A stretch of DNA of 64,000 nucleotides from JAPPOI01 sp028818055 (GTDB taxonomy: Bacteria > Pseudomonadota > Alphaproteobacteria > Rhodobacterales > Rhodobacteraceae), in contig OZ253954.1 in NCBI GenBank assembly GCA_965267405.1, positions 930,001 to 994,000 on the forward strand. Direction: 5' to 3'. A model generated the notes under the pieces. That model saw only the letters and a program-made list of their open reading frames with translations, did no database searches and was not told where the DNA came from. The translations under genes and the position numbers were made by a program. Positions 43,380-52,194 of the stretch are shown here, in pieces; position 1 is the first letter of the stretch, and each line of letters begins with the position of its first letter.

Positions 43380-43467
43380 GGACGTCATCCTCAGGTGTCG
43401 ACAGAGAAGAAGAAAGATAGCGATTCTTGGGTCAAAACACAACTGGTTGAAGGCGTTGTGCGTCGTG

Positions 43468-43483
43468 CTACGATATGATGTGT
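43468..43483. promoter_or_regulatory. weak NrdR-box-like site upstream of nrdJ
   Basis: The 16-mer ctacgatatgatgtgt matches about 11 positions of the NrdR consensus as I recall it, and lies in the 121-base divergent region between nrdJ and the DUF1489 gene. NrdR sites normally come in pairs one or a few turns apart; I did not see a good second copy. Confidence 0.25.
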
Positions 43484-43500
43484 GACCTGGGGACGACTCT

Positions 43501-43929
43501 GTGGATAACTCGCTACACCTGATCAAATTGTCGGTCGGCAGTGAAAACGTTGATACGCTTGCAGCCTGGCAAGCAAGCGCCACGGCCAAAGGGCCTGACG
43601 GTTTGCCGCGCCACGTCACCCGCATGTGGCCCAAGCGGGAAGCGGAACTTCTGGATGGTGGCTCGATCTATTGGGTCATAAAGGGCCTCGTCTTGTGTCG
43701 ACAGCGCATCATTCGATTGGACGAAGTCGAAAAAGCCGATGGCAATCGATATTGCGGCATTGTTTTGGACCCGATCCTCCACCGGACTGAAACCGCCCAT
43801 AAGCGACCGTTTCAGGGTTGGCGTTACCTGAACGGATCAGATGCACCGAGAGATCTGCGAGCAGATCGCGCCAACGAAGACCTGCCCCCACGGCTGATGG
43901 CAGCGCTGGCGGAAATTGGTGTGAGATAG
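43501..43929 (+). CDS. DUF1489 family protein
   Basis: This 142-residue protein starts at GTG with GGGGA upstream. It contains LHLIKLSVGSENVDTLAAWQ, HVTRMWPKREAELLDGGSIYWVIKGLVLCRQRI and ERI-like terminal segment PFQGWRYLNGSDAPRDL, which fit DUF1489, a family widespread in alphaproteobacteria. It is probably cytoplasmic. Its function is unknown; it is divergent from nrdJ. Confidence 0.86.
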   Translation: MDNSLHLIKLSVGSENVDTLAAWQASATAKGPDGLPRHVTRMWPKREAELLDGGSIYWVIKGLVLCRQRIIRLDEVEKADGNRYCGIVLDPILHRTETAHKRPFQGWRYLNGSDAPRDLRADRANEDLPPRLMAALAEIGVR

Positions 43930-43993
43930 GCACCTGTTTTCGACAATCCGTCGAAATTGGTCCTTTTCGCTGCCAAGGGATAGAATTGCCCCC

Positions 43994-44326
43994 ATGTCAT
44001 GGTGGGAAAGACTGATTGAGCGTCGAATTCTGAAGGCGCGTGCTGAAGGTCAGCTTGAGAAACTCAAAGGCGAAGGTGAACCCCTTCCCGACCGACCCGG
44101 TGATGCGTTTGTCGACCCCGGTTTGGCGGCCGGATACCGGGCGATGGCCGAAGCTGGAGTCGTTCCCGAAGAATTTCGGATCAAAGAACAGGTCAAGGCC
44201 GCCAAAGCCGAGTTGTCGCAACTGACAGACAAGGAAGCGCGCAAGCAAGCGATGGCTAAACTGGCCGATTTGGAGTTACGGCTGGCAATCGCGCAAGAGG
44301 CACGCCGGAAACTGCACCGAGAGTGA
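43994..44326 (+). CDS. DUF1992 (DnaJC28-like) domain protein
   Basis: The product is 110 residues. The conserved start WWERLIERRILKARAEGQLEKLKGEGEPLPD is the DUF1992 signature, also found at the C-terminus of some DnaJ homologues. A long helical stretch follows (VKAAKAELSQLTDKEARKQAMAKLADLELRLAIAQ). No J-domain is present. Its stop directly abuts the end of the convergent hisG gene. Function is not established. Confidence 0.86.
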   Translation: MSWWERLIERRILKARAEGQLEKLKGEGEPLPDRPGDAFVDPGLAAGYRAMAEAGVVPEEFRIKEQVKAAKAELSQLTDKEARKQAMAKLADLELRLAIAQEARRKLHRE

Positions 44327-45016
44327 TCAGACCCCCAGCTTGGCGAGTAGGTCTTTCATCGACGCTTCATCACGCAACGACAGGGGCGCGGACTTAGACT
44401 GGAAAAGCGTCGCCTGACTGCTGTGGATCACGTCACCAATGATCTTCAAGTGGTTGGCTTCCAGGGTTGCGCCCGTCGTCGTGATATCTGCAATTGCCTC
44501 GGCAGTCAGGTTGGCAACGGTACCTTCGGTCGCACCCTGACTATCAACCAGCTGGTATCCCGCAACGCCGGCGTCTTTCAGCGCAGCACGAACAAGCCTG
44601 TGGTATTTCGTGGCAATCCGCAGCCGGAAGCCATGTTCGCGACGGAACGCCTCACTCACTGCATCAAGATCATTGAAGTCACGAACGTCCGTCCAAGATT
44701 TGGGTACTGCGACGACCAAATCGGCTTGACCAAATCCCAATTTGGCTAGCGACGTAACCTTCTGATCCCATTGCGCAATTTTCTCCTGCACAACATCGGA
44801 ACCGGTTACTCCCAATGCGATGCGACCGCTTGCCAACTCGCGCGGGATTTCACCTGCAGCCAACAAAACCAACTCGACGTCTTCGGCGCCTGAAACAACG
44901 CCGGCATATTCTCGGTCGGTGCCGGTGCGCTCGATTTGTACGCCCCGCTTGGCAAACCAATTGAACGTGTCCTGCATAAGCCGTCCCTTGGACGGAATGC
45001 CCAATTTGATGCTCAT
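44327..45016 (-). CDS. hisG: ATP phosphoribosyltransferase catalytic subunit HisG, short form
   Basis: HisG condenses ATP and PRPP, the first step of histidine synthesis. At 229 residues this is the short form lacking the C-terminal regulatory domain, and it needs HisZ. Motifs are KLGIPSKGRLMQDTFNWF, DVELVLLAAGEIPRELASG, LGVTGSDVVQEK, and the PRPP-binding LVDSQGATEGTVANLTAEAIADI. It overlaps hisZ by four bases and is the last gene of the hisS-hisZ-hisG operon. Confidence 0.95.
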   Translation of the reverse strand: MSIKLGIPSKGRLMQDTFNWFAKRGVQIERTGTDREYAGVVSGAEDVELVLLAAGEIPRELASGRIALGVTGSDVVQEKIAQWDQKVTSLAKLGFGQADLVVAVPKSWTDVRDFNDLDAVSEAFRREHGFRLRIATKYHRLVRAALKDAGVAGYQLVDSQGATEGTVANLTAEAIADITTTGATLEANHLKIIGDVIHSSQATLFQSKSAPLSLRDEASMKDLLAKLGV

Positions 45017-46062
45017 GCCAGCGCCCCCCGAACAGCCAGAACGGCGTCTGGGCGAATGACCGCACCCACGGCAGGAAGCTGTGTGCCGGACCCCAACGCT
45101 TCCGTCAGCAAGTCATACCGTCCTCCTGTAGCGACAGCTGGCGCGTGATCTGCCGAAAATCCGAACACAAAACCGCTGTAATATTCCATAGAGGTACGGC
45201 CGTAACTGGCCTCGAATTGAAGCTGCGAAGGCTCGACACCGGCATCCGACAATGCATCAAGGCGCGCCGCAAGCCGCTCAACTGCGCCACCCAACGCAGA
45301 ACCGCCGTTGGCAATCGATCGCAAGGTCTCCACGGCCTTCGGCGCGCGGTCGTTAACCGCCAAAATCGCGGCTAGTCGTTCGACCTCACCCGCCGCGATT
45401 GGCGCGGTGTTATGCTCGTCTTCCAAAAGTTGGATGCGCGATTGAATTTCGCCGTGCGAGCGAAGTCCAACGTGCGGGATATCTGCTGCCGGCACCGGCG
45501 GTGGCGGCGGTGCTGGCTGCGAAAACCGATCAAGCAATGCTTTGAAGCGGGCCGGTCGCCAAAGGTGGCGCAACAAGGCCTTCTTTCTGCGCTCTGGTGT
45601 CTCCAAGGCTTCAACCGCTGCCGTCAGTATCCCAAGATCACCAGTTGCCGCTGTTACGGGGAGGCCGTCCAAAGCATTTGCAACTTGGGCAAAGACCTCG
45701 GCGTCCGCTTCCGGTTCACTTCCCCCGAAAACCTCGTATCCGACCTGCATGTATTCGGTCGGGCGCGTTTCATCGTCTTCCTGACGTCTGAATATTTCAC
45801 CAGCATAGGTGTATTTGGCGGCCGCGCGTCCAGCTTCGATATGTCGTTGCACAAGCGGCACGGTGAAATCGGGGCGCAACATCATCTCGCCCCGCAAGGG
45901 GTCGAGCGTTACAAATGCGCGGGCGCGGATGTCTTCGCCGTAGACGTTCAAAAGAGCGCCAGCAGGCTGCAAGATCTCGGCCTCGAACACTTCAGCGCCT
46001 TCGGCCTCGAATAGCCCTCGCAAGCGCTCGGCTTCGGCTCGGATGTCCGATTTCTGGCTCAC
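45013..46062 (-). CDS. hisZ: ATP phosphoribosyltransferase regulatory subunit HisZ
   Basis: HisZ is a histidyl-tRNA synthetase paralogue without aminoacylation activity that forms an octamer with short HisG and carries histidine feedback. The 349-residue protein shows class II motif remnants: RAFVTLDPLRGEMMLRPDFTVPLVQRHI, YAGEIFRRQEDDETRPTEYMQVGYEVFGG, and a late YYSGFVFGFSADHAPAVATGGRYDLL. The anticodon-binding domain of HisS is absent, as expected. It overlaps hisS and hisG by four bases each. Confidence 0.93.
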   Translation of the reverse strand: MSQKSDIRAEAERLRGLFEAEGAEVFEAEILQPAGALLNVYGEDIRARAFVTLDPLRGEMMLRPDFTVPLVQRHIEAGRAAAKYTYAGEIFRRQEDDETRPTEYMQVGYEVFGGSEPEADAEVFAQVANALDGLPVTAATGDLGILTAAVEALETPERRKKALLRHLWRPARFKALLDRFSQPAPPPPPVPAADIPHVGLRSHGEIQSRIQLLEDEHNTAPIAAGEVERLAAILAVNDRAPKAVETLRSIANGGSALGGAVERLAARLDALSDAGVEPSQLQFEASYGRTSMEYYSGFVFGFSADHAPAVATGGRYDLLTEALGSGTQLPAVGAVIRPDAVLAVRGALA

Positions 46063-47534
46063 CGGTCCAAGATCTCTTGAACTTTGGCGACCATTTCATC
46101 AAGCGGGCACTCGAACTGCTGCTTTTGCTCTTTCCATTCCTCAACTGATGCGGTCTCGGCAATCTCCGCGCCAAGAACCAGGTCTTTGATCTGAACAACA
46201 CCGCGTTCCGCTTCGTCGCTTCCCTGAATAATAGCAACCGGGGACTGTCGTTTATCCGCATACTTTAGCTGGTTTCCGAAGTTTTTCGGGTTGCCAAGGT
46301 AGACTTCGGCGCGGATGCCAGCAGCGCGCAGCATTGCAGCCATCGCCTGATAATCTGCCATGCGGTCGCGATCCATGACGGTCACAACGACGGGGCCTTG
46401 TGTATCCGCTCCGATGCGACCTTTCATTCGAAGCGCCGCTAGAAGACGGTCGACACCGATCGAAATGCCAGTCGCTGGGACAGCCTGCCCTGTAAAGCGC
46501 TTGACCAGATCGTCATAGCGTCCCCCGCCAGCGACCGAACCGAACTGGCGCGGACGACCTTTTTCATCCTTGATCTCGAATGTGAGCTCGGCTTCGAACA
46601 CCGGGCCGGTGTAGTACCCAAGGCCGCGGACCACAGACGGATCAACGACGATGCGATCGGGGCCGTACCCGGCGTCTGCACAGTAATCGGCAATTTGTCG
46701 AAGTTCGTTGACGCCGTCGGAGCCGGTTTCATTGTCACCAACCAAAACACTTAAATTCGAAAGTGTTTCATCGACCGTAGAGCCGGTTGCCTCCATAAAT
46801 CCCATAACCGTTTTGGCTTGACTGCCATCAAGCCCCGCGCCCTCGGTGAAATCTCCGCTATCGTCTTTGCGACCTTCACCCAGTAGGGCTTGGACACCGT
46901 CTGAACCCAAGCGATCCAACTTGTCGATGGCACGCAAAACAATGCCACGTTCTTTTGTTGCTTCGTCCGGCAATCCAGCAACTTCCAGCACGCCGTTCAG
47001 CACCTTCCGGTTATTCACCCGGATGACATAGTCGCCGCGTTCAATACCAACGGCCTCCAAAGCGTCAGCCAGCATCATGCAGATTTCGGCATCCGCTGCG
47101 ACGCTTGCCGTTCCAACCGTATCAGCATCGCATTGATAAAACTGACGAAACCGCCCGGGTCCCGGCTTTTCGTTGCGCCAAACTGGGCCCATCGCAAACC
47201 GGCGATAGGGTGTTGGAAGATCATTTCGGTGCTGCGCGAAAACACGCGCCAAAGGCGCAGTTAGATCGTAGCGCAGCGCCAGCCAGGTGTCGTCGTCTGC
47301 CTCTTGCCAAGCGAAGACACCTTCGTTGGGGCGATCAACATCGGGAAGGAACTTGCCCAGCGCTTCCACCGTTTCCACGGCCGACGACTCCAGCGGATCA
47401 AACCCATGCGCATGATAAACCTTCGCAATTGCATCCAGCATTTGCTTGCGTTCGGTGACGTCTGCACCGAAATAATCACGAAAGCCTTTTGGCGTTTCCG
47501 CCTTGGGGCGCGGGGTCTTTTTGACTTTGGCCAT
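46059..47534 (-). CDS. hisS: histidine--tRNA ligase
   Basis: HisRS charges tRNA-His. About 491 residues from ATG 47534, with GAGGG upstream; the open frame continues 18 codons further without a good site. Class II motifs are TPKGFRDYFGADVTERKQM, ALRYDLTAPLARVFA (motif 1/2 region), AMGPVWRNEKPGPGRFRQFYQCDADTVG (motif 2), and the His-specific VDPSVVRGLGYYTGPVFE and SVAGGGRYDDLVKRF. A C-terminal anticodon domain follows (PVVVTVMDRDRMADYQAM). It opens the his operon. Confidence 0.95.
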   Translation of the reverse strand: MAKVKKTPRPKAETPKGFRDYFGADVTERKQMLDAIAKVYHAHGFDPLESSAVETVEALGKFLPDVDRPNEGVFAWQEADDDTWLALRYDLTAPLARVFAQHRNDLPTPYRRFAMGPVWRNEKPGPGRFRQFYQCDADTVGTASVAADAEICMMLADALEAVGIERGDYVIRVNNRKVLNGVLEVAGLPDEATKERGIVLRAIDKLDRLGSDGVQALLGEGRKDDSGDFTEGAGLDGSQAKTVMGFMEATGSTVDETLSNLSVLVGDNETGSDGVNELRQIADYCADAGYGPDRIVVDPSVVRGLGYYTGPVFEAELTFEIKDEKGRPRQFGSVAGGGRYDDLVKRFTGQAVPATGISIGVDRLLAALRMKGRIGADTQGPVVVTVMDRDRMADYQAMAAMLRAAGIRAEVYLGNPKNFGNQLKYADKRQSPVAIIQGSDEAERGVVQIKDLVLGAEIAETASVEEWKEQKQQFECPLDEMVAKVQEILDR

Positions 47535-47597
47535 AATGGTCCCTCGATCCGTCGCGCGGGGTTTAGCCCGTGGTCGGAGCCGGGGCAAGGAGGGTGC

Positions 47598-47795
47598 ATG
47601 AGCATCGCACTAGAAGAACGGTTGGCGTATCTTGAAAAGCTCTGTGATGAGCTGAACAGCGTGGTCACGCGTCAATCAGGTGAGATTGATGTACTCACCC
47701 GTCGAATTGCGCTTTTGATGGAGCGCGAGGCACTGCGCGAGGCCGAAGGGACAGGTGGTGTGATCGTCGGCGACGAGAAACCGCCGCACTACTGA
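47598..47795 (+). CDS. slyX: SlyX family protein
   Basis: The product is 65 residues, almost all a coiled coil: IALEERLAYLEKLCDELNSVVTRQ, then GEIDVLTRRIALLMEREALREAE, and the C-terminal PPHY that marks SlyX. AAGGAGGG is directly upstream. It is divergent from hisS. The role of SlyX is unclear. Confidence 0.88.
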   Translation: MSIALEERLAYLEKLCDELNSVVTRQSGEIDVLTRRIALLMEREALREAEGTGGVIVGDEKPPHY

Positions 47796-47799
47796 GATG

Positions 47800-47998
47800 T
47801 GTCACTGAACTGTCGTATCGCTGGATTAAGCATAGAGTCGCAGGGAACCCGACCTGCACATTGGACGAAGCCGGCTCCAGTATCTCGTCCCAATGAATGC
47901 CCTGCCCCCAAACAGGGTTTTGCACCGGTTATCGTCATTTGCGGTTAAGTATCGAACCGTGGCCCTCCTGATCCAGCGTCAGGAGGGTTTCATTTTTG
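47800..47998 (+). ncRNA. candidate structured small RNA or leader with terminator
   Basis: This stretch has no convincing open frame but has four hairpins in a row: gcagg/cctgc (47840-47857), cattggacg with cgtcccaatg (one bulge, 47859-47895), ccctg/caggg followed by TTTT (47900-47921), and a 9-bp ccctcctga/tcaggaggg followed by tttcattttt (47963-47998). The last is a good intrinsic terminator, 168 bases after slyX. The density of structure suggests an RNA; it may instead be a long slyX 3' end or a leader of the VOC gene. No match to SRP, tmRNA or 6S was recognised. Confidence 0.4.
47963..47998 (+). terminator. intrinsic terminator before the VOC gene
   Basis: A 9-bp stem (ccctcctga with tcaggaggg) around a seven-base loop is followed by a T-rich run. 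It ends slyX or a small RNA transcript about 75 bases before the VOC gene start. Confidence 0.8.
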
Positions 47999-48073
47999 CA
48001 CAGAACTCGTTTGTTTCTTGGCCTTATGTGCGCTCACTTGCTGACCTACTTTTGCGGCGAAAGGAACACTTCC

Positions 48074-48568
48074 ATGACTTATCAAGCACCCGCAGAAACC
48101 CGCGTGGGACACATTCACCTAAAAGTAACCGATCTCGAACGGTCGATCGCATTTTATCGCGATGTGCTCGGCTTTGATGTGAAGCTAAGATACGGATCGC
48201 AGGCCGCATTTTTGGCTGCTGGCGACTATCATCACCACATCGGGCTCAATACGTGGCACAGCGCGGGGCGCGATCCAGTGAAACGCGATGCGGCAGGCAT
48301 GTACCACGTTGCCTTCGTTTATCCTGATCGGAAGGCGTTGGGACTTGCAGTTGGCAACGCCATCGACAACGGCGTCAATGTCTACGGCGCAGCAGACCAC
48401 GGCGTGAGCGAGGCGGTTTATTTCGACGATCCAGATGGCAATGGCATCGAGCTCTATTGGGATCGCGATCCTTCCCTTTGGGAGCGCGACGCCGACGAAA
48501 ACGCACAAATGATCAACGCGCCGTTGGATGTTGCGGCACTCGTTGAAGAGGCACGCGCAGCGTCCTGA
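48074..48568 (+). CDS. VOC family (glyoxalase/extradiol dioxygenase-like) protein
   Basis: This 164-residue protein starts at ATG 48074 with AAAGGA upstream. It has two beta-alpha-beta units: GHIHLKVTDLERSIAFYRDVLGFDV, then AAGDYHHHIGLNTWHS, and MYHVAFVYPDRKALGLAV, ending EAVYFDDPDGNGIELYWDRD. The metal ligands (His, His, Glu) typical of extradiol dioxygenases and CatE-like proteins are visible. The substrate cannot be named. The aminotransferase gene follows in the same direction. Confidence 0.86.
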   Translation: MTYQAPAETRVGHIHLKVTDLERSIAFYRDVLGFDVKLRYGSQAAFLAAGDYHHHIGLNTWHSAGRDPVKRDAAGMYHVAFVYPDRKALGLAVGNAIDNGVNVYGAADHGVSEAVYFDDPDGNGIELYWDRDPSLWERDADENAQMINAPLDVAALVEEARAAS

Positions 48569-48622
48569 TCGGTCTGGACGTTGCTTTCGACTGGTCCTAA
48601 CCTCTCGGCTCGGGAGGACGCC

Positions 48623-49489
48623 ATGACAATCGGAAGCAACGTCAAAACTTACTTCAATGGCACCTGGCATGACGGGGATGTTCCCATCATGCATGCTGCC
48701 GATCACGGCGCCTGGCTGGGATCGACCGTTTTCGATGGCGCTCGCTTTTTTGAGGGTGTGACGCCGGACTTGGATAAGCATTGTGCCCGCGTGAATGCTT
48801 CGGCCAGCGCGTTCATGCTTGAACCAACCGTGACCACGGAAGACATGGTCGCCATTGCTCATGAGGGCCTGAAAATGTTTAGCCCCACCGATGCGGTATA
48901 CATCCGTCCGATGTACTGGGGCATCGACGGCGATGCGTCTGCGATTATTCCAAAGCCCGAGCGGGTCGGATTTGCGCTGTGTCTTGAAGCAATTCCAATG
49001 GCTCCATCCGATGCCACTGTAACTCTGACACGCACGAAATTCCGCAGGCCCGTGCTGGAAGACGCGGTCGTCAACGCCAAGGCCGGATGCCTTTATCCCA
49101 ATAATGCCAGGATGTTACGCGAAGCCAGAGCAAAAGGATTTCAAAACGCGCTGGTTGCCGACGCAGTTGGCAACGTCGCCGAAACAGCGACCGCGAACAT
49201 CTTCATGGTTAAAGATGGAGAGATTTTTACACCGGTCGCTAACGGAACGTTTTTGGCAGGCATTACCCGGTCTCGCCACATGACGAACCTCGAAAATGAC
49301 GGAACCCCGGTTCATGAAACGGTTTTGACGTTCGAGGACTTCGAAAGTGCTGACGAGGTCTTCATGTCAGGTAACATGTCAAAGGTTACGCCGGTCGTGG
49401 AATTCGATGGTCGCAATTACCAGGTTGGACCTGTCACACGACGTGTGCGCGAGATGTATTGGGATTGGGCTTTGTCCGAAGGTTCGTGA
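48623..49489 (+). CDS. class IV aminotransferase, branched-chain type
   Basis: The PLP enzyme is 288 residues from ATG 48623 (GGGAGG upstream). The start KTYFNGTWHDGDVPIMHAADH and VFDGARFFEG are typical of branched-chain aminotransferases. The PLP Lys is in DAVVNAKAGCLYPNNARM and the phosphate-binding part in VAETATANIFMVKDGEIFTP. It likely transfers amino groups to or from Val, Leu or Ile. D-amino acid aminotransferase activity is an alternative. It overlaps the next gene by one base (TGATG). Confidence 0.9.
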   Translation: MTIGSNVKTYFNGTWHDGDVPIMHAADHGAWLGSTVFDGARFFEGVTPDLDKHCARVNASASAFMLEPTVTTEDMVAIAHEGLKMFSPTDAVYIRPMYWGIDGDASAIIPKPERVGFALCLEAIPMAPSDATVTLTRTKFRRPVLEDAVVNAKAGCLYPNNARMLREARAKGFQNALVADAVGNVAETATANIFMVKDGEIFTPVANGTFLAGITRSRHMTNLENDGTPVHETVLTFEDFESADEVFMSGNMSKVTPVVEFDGRNYQVGPVTRRVREMYWDWALSEGS

Positions 49490-50436
49490 TGACCCAGCCA
49501 GTTTACCTCAGTGATCAGCACCTTGCACAGTTGGGCGTGACGCCGGTTGATATTGCCGATGCCATCGAAGCCGCTCTGAAAGAAAAAGCGGCAGGCGATC
49601 TTCAGACCACACCCAAGGCTGCGCTTTTACCCGGCGATGGACGATACGTGATGTCAACTTTGGCAGTCGGTTCAGGCAGCGTCATTGTCGTCAAAACAGT
49701 TGGTGTGTTTCCAGGAAACGCCGCGATTGGAATACCGGCCATCAATGGCGCCATTCAGGTTCTTGATGCGAAAACTGGTTTGCTGCGCGCCGTTGTTGAT
49801 GCGAACTGGATCACCGCTGTGCGTACGGCTGCGCTTTCGGCGGTTGCGGCACGCAGGCTTGCTAACCCGGAATCCGAAACCATTGCGTTTGTCGGATGTG
49901 GGGTTCAGGCCCACAGTCATCTCGACGCATTTCGCGAAATGTTTCCGCTGAAACGCGTGCTTGCTGTAGGCCGTTCGAAACCACCGGTCGACGCATTTTG
50001 TGAACACGCGTCGAAATTGGGTTTTGAGGCCGCACCTTCCGACCCTGACGAGGCCCTGGCGCAGGCAGATATCATCGTCACCTCTGTCACACTGGACTAT
50101 TCAATCGAACCGTTTTTGGACGCCGAGGCCCTGAAGCCGGGCGCTTTCGCCGCGATTACTGATCTTTTTATTCCGTGGCACGACGCCTCGGTTTCGGCAT
50201 TTGGCACCATCATCGTAGACGACATTGAACAAGAGCGGACTGCCGAAAAGCCTATGGTTCCTTTCGACTTGGTAAACGATGATCTGACTGGCTTAATTGG
50301 CCGTGACGATCTGGTTTGGTCGGGCAGGGAACGCGCCGCGTTCGTATTTCGCGGTATCGCGTTGGGCGACTACGCAGCTGCCAGATTGGTCGTGGAGCGC
50401 GCGGCACAGGCAGGCATCGGTTTACGCCTTAACTGA
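49489..50436 (+). CDS. ornithine cyclodeaminase/mu-crystallin family protein
   Basis: The product is 315 residues with an NAD(P)-binding domain containing IAFVGCGVQAHSHLDAF near residues 128-144 and ADIIVTSVTL. The N-terminal substrate domain includes GDGRYVMSTLAVGSG and VVKTVGVFPGN. Family members act as ornithine cyclodeaminase, alanine dehydrogenase or ketimine reductase. Coupling to an aminotransferase fits a role in imino/keto acid conversion; the exact substrate is open. Confidence 0.86.
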   Translation: MTQPVYLSDQHLAQLGVTPVDIADAIEAALKEKAAGDLQTTPKAALLPGDGRYVMSTLAVGSGSVIVVKTVGVFPGNAAIGIPAINGAIQVLDAKTGLLRAVVDANWITAVRTAALSAVAARRLANPESETIAFVGCGVQAHSHLDAFREMFPLKRVLAVGRSKPPVDAFCEHASKLGFEAAPSDPDEALAQADIIVTSVTLDYSIEPFLDAEALKPGAFAAITDLFIPWHDASVSAFGTIIVDDIEQERTAEKPMVPFDLVNDDLTGLIGRDDLVWSGRERAAFVFRGIALGDYAAARLVVERAAQAGIGLRLN

Positions 50437-50527
50437 ATGTTATGGCCCCAGTTTAGAATCATTCCAAACTCTTGACTTGTTGGGCTCTGAAGCGCATATC
50501 TTGAAGCCATTGATTGAGGACGCGCGC

Positions 50528-51091
50528 ATGTTCATCCAGACAGAATCGACTCCAAATCCAGCAACGCTGAAATTTTTGCCGGGCCAAACCGTTCTTGAGG
50601 CGGGAACGGCTGACTTCCCAACTGTCGATACGGCGGGAAAGTCGCCGCTGGCGCAGCGGATTTTCTCGGTGTCAGGAGTTGAAGGCGTATTCTTCGGCAC
50701 TGACTTTGTGACTGTCACGAAAGCCGACGCCACCGAGTGGGACCATGTGAAGCCGGCAATACTGGGCGCAATCATGGAGCACTTCCAATCTGGTGCACCG
50801 GTCATCGAAGGCGACACACCATCGATGTCAGGCCATGCGGAACACGACGGCGAAGATGCCGAGGTCGTTGGTCAAATCAAAGAGCTTCTGGATACGCGCG
50901 TACGCCCCGCTGTCGCTCAGGATGGCGGCGATATCGTGTTCCACGGTTATGACCGCGGCGTCGTTTATCTTCATATGCAGGGCGCATGTGCCGGATGCCC
51001 GTCTTCGACACTTACTTTGAAAATGGGCATCGAGAACCTGCTCAGGCACTACATTCCCGAAGTCATCGAAGTCCGTCCAGTCGCAGCCTAG
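50528..51091 (+). CDS. NifU-like Fe-S scaffold/carrier protein (Nfu)
   Basis: Nfu proteins deliver 4Fe-4S clusters to target enzymes. The 187-residue product has an N-terminal Nfu_N domain (MFIQTESTPNPATLKFLPGQ, SVSGVEGVFFGTDFVTVTK). The C-terminal NifU domain has RPAVAQDGGDIVFHGY and the cluster-binding CxxC in MQGACAGCPSSTLTLKMGIE. GAGGA is upstream of the ATG. It is followed in the same direction by tsaB and rimI. Confidence 0.94.
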   Translation: MFIQTESTPNPATLKFLPGQTVLEAGTADFPTVDTAGKSPLAQRIFSVSGVEGVFFGTDFVTVTKADATEWDHVKPAILGAIMEHFQSGAPVIEGDTPSMSGHAEHDGEDAEVVGQIKELLDTRVRPAVAQDGGDIVFHGYDRGVVYLHMQGACAGCPSSTLTLKMGIENLLRHYIPEVIEVRPVAA

Positions 51092-51127
51092 GCTGTCGGA
51101 CGGCTTTGCATTTGCCGCGATACAAGC

Positions 51128-51778
51128 ATGTCGGATAACGTCTCCGTTCTTGGCTTCGACACGTCAGGAGCGCATTGCGGTGCGGCCTATTTCTCGGGCG
51201 GTGATGTTGTTTCGGCAGCTTACGAAGATATGAAGCGCGGTCAGGCTGAGCGATTGCCTGAAATGATCGCGGAGGTCATGGAAGCCGCAGACGCGGATAT
51301 TGGCCAGCTGAGCGCGATCGGAGTGGGCGTTGGGCCGGGAAATTTCACGGGTATCCGGATTTCCATCTCATATGCGCGCGGTTTGGCAATGGCGCTTGGA
51401 ATTCCGGCAGTTGGAGTCGATCTTTTCGATGCGTTGGCGCTGGGGCAAGATCGCGACATGGTCTTGTGCCTGAAAGCCCCACGAGATTCGTTTTACATTC
51501 AGATTCGAGCCGGCGCTGAAGTCTCTGACATCACGACGTGGACTCCCGGTAACGATCTAACCTTTCCGTCGGGCGCAATCTGCTTAGGCGAAAACGCCGA
51601 CATTTTGGCGAACGAACTCGGGATTGAGCGCATGCCGGCCAAATACGCTCCTGCGTCCGCGATTGCCCGGATTGCTGCACATCGGTTTCGAGATACCGTC
51701 GATCGCCCGAAACCACTTTATTTGCGCCCGGCCGATGCTGCGCCATCGTCCACTCCGGCACCGACAATCATCACATGA
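51128..51778 (+). CDS. tsaB: tRNA threonylcarbamoyladenosine synthesis protein TsaB
   Basis: TsaB is the non-catalytic partner of TsaD in forming t6A on ANN-decoding tRNAs. The 216-residue protein has the ASKHA-fold start LGFDTSGAHCGAAYFSGG and the conserved GVGVGPGNFTGIRISISYARGLA. It overlaps rimI by four bases, a common pair. TsaC/Sua5, which makes its substrate, is at 15.7 kb in this window. Confidence 0.93.
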   Translation: MSDNVSVLGFDTSGAHCGAAYFSGGDVVSAAYEDMKRGQAERLPEMIAEVMEAADADIGQLSAIGVGVGPGNFTGIRISISYARGLAMALGIPAVGVDLFDALALGQDRDMVLCLKAPRDSFYIQIRAGAEVSDITTWTPGNDLTFPSGAICLGENADILANELGIERMPAKYAPASAIARIAAHRFRDTVDRPKPLYLRPADAAPSSTPAPTIIT

Positions 51779-52194
51779 AACCCAACGAACTTGCCGAAAT
51801 TCATCGCCAAGCCATGACCGTGCCTGTGGCATGGCCCGCTGTTACGTTTGAAGGGTTTTTGGCAGCACCGAATGCCATTCTGGCGCATCACAACACCGGT
51901 TTTGCACTGGGTCGTGTCATCGCGGACGAAGCTGAGTTGCTGACGATTGCCGTCGTTCCCGGTGAACAGGGGAAAGGTGTTGGACGCATCTGCCTTTCAG
52001 AATTCGAAATCCAAGCCCAAAAGCTTGGGGCAAAGTGCGCATTTCTTGAAGTTGCCTCCACCAATGCCGCAGCCTTAAACCTTTATAAAAGTGCTGATTG
52101 GACCGAGATTGGCGTCCGAAAGCGCTATTACACATCGCCGGACGGCACCAAAATCGATGCAATTACGATGCAAAAGCACCTTGGGCGTGCATGA
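51775..52194 (+). CDS. rimI: GNAT acetyltransferase, RimI-like
   Basis: RimI acetylates the N-terminal Ala of ribosomal protein S18. The 139-residue protein has the GNAT acetyl-CoA motif LTIAVVPGEQGKGVGRICL near residues 60-80, FLEVASTNAAALNLYKSADWTEIGVRKRYY, and a coupled position after tsaB, as in many genomes. The short N-terminus is normal. A different GNAT substrate cannot be excluded. Confidence 0.88.
   Translation: MKPNELAEIHRQAMTVPVAWPAVTFEGFLAAPNAILAHHNTGFALGRVIADEAELLTIAVVPGEQGKGVGRICLSEFEIQAQKLGAKCAFLEVASTNAAALNLYKSADWTEIGVRKRYYTSPDGTKIDAITMQKHLGRA

Noticed and set aside
45412..46014. 200-codon plus-strand frame opposite hisZ
   Set aside because: hisZ is well supported by overlaps and motifs; this frame has only low-complexity basic sequence.
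47800..47998. SRP RNA, 6S RNA or tmRNA identity for the structured stretch
   Set aside because: The conserved GGAAGG-AGCA type loop of SRP RNA, a long 6S-like bubble stem and a tmRNA tag frame are all missing.
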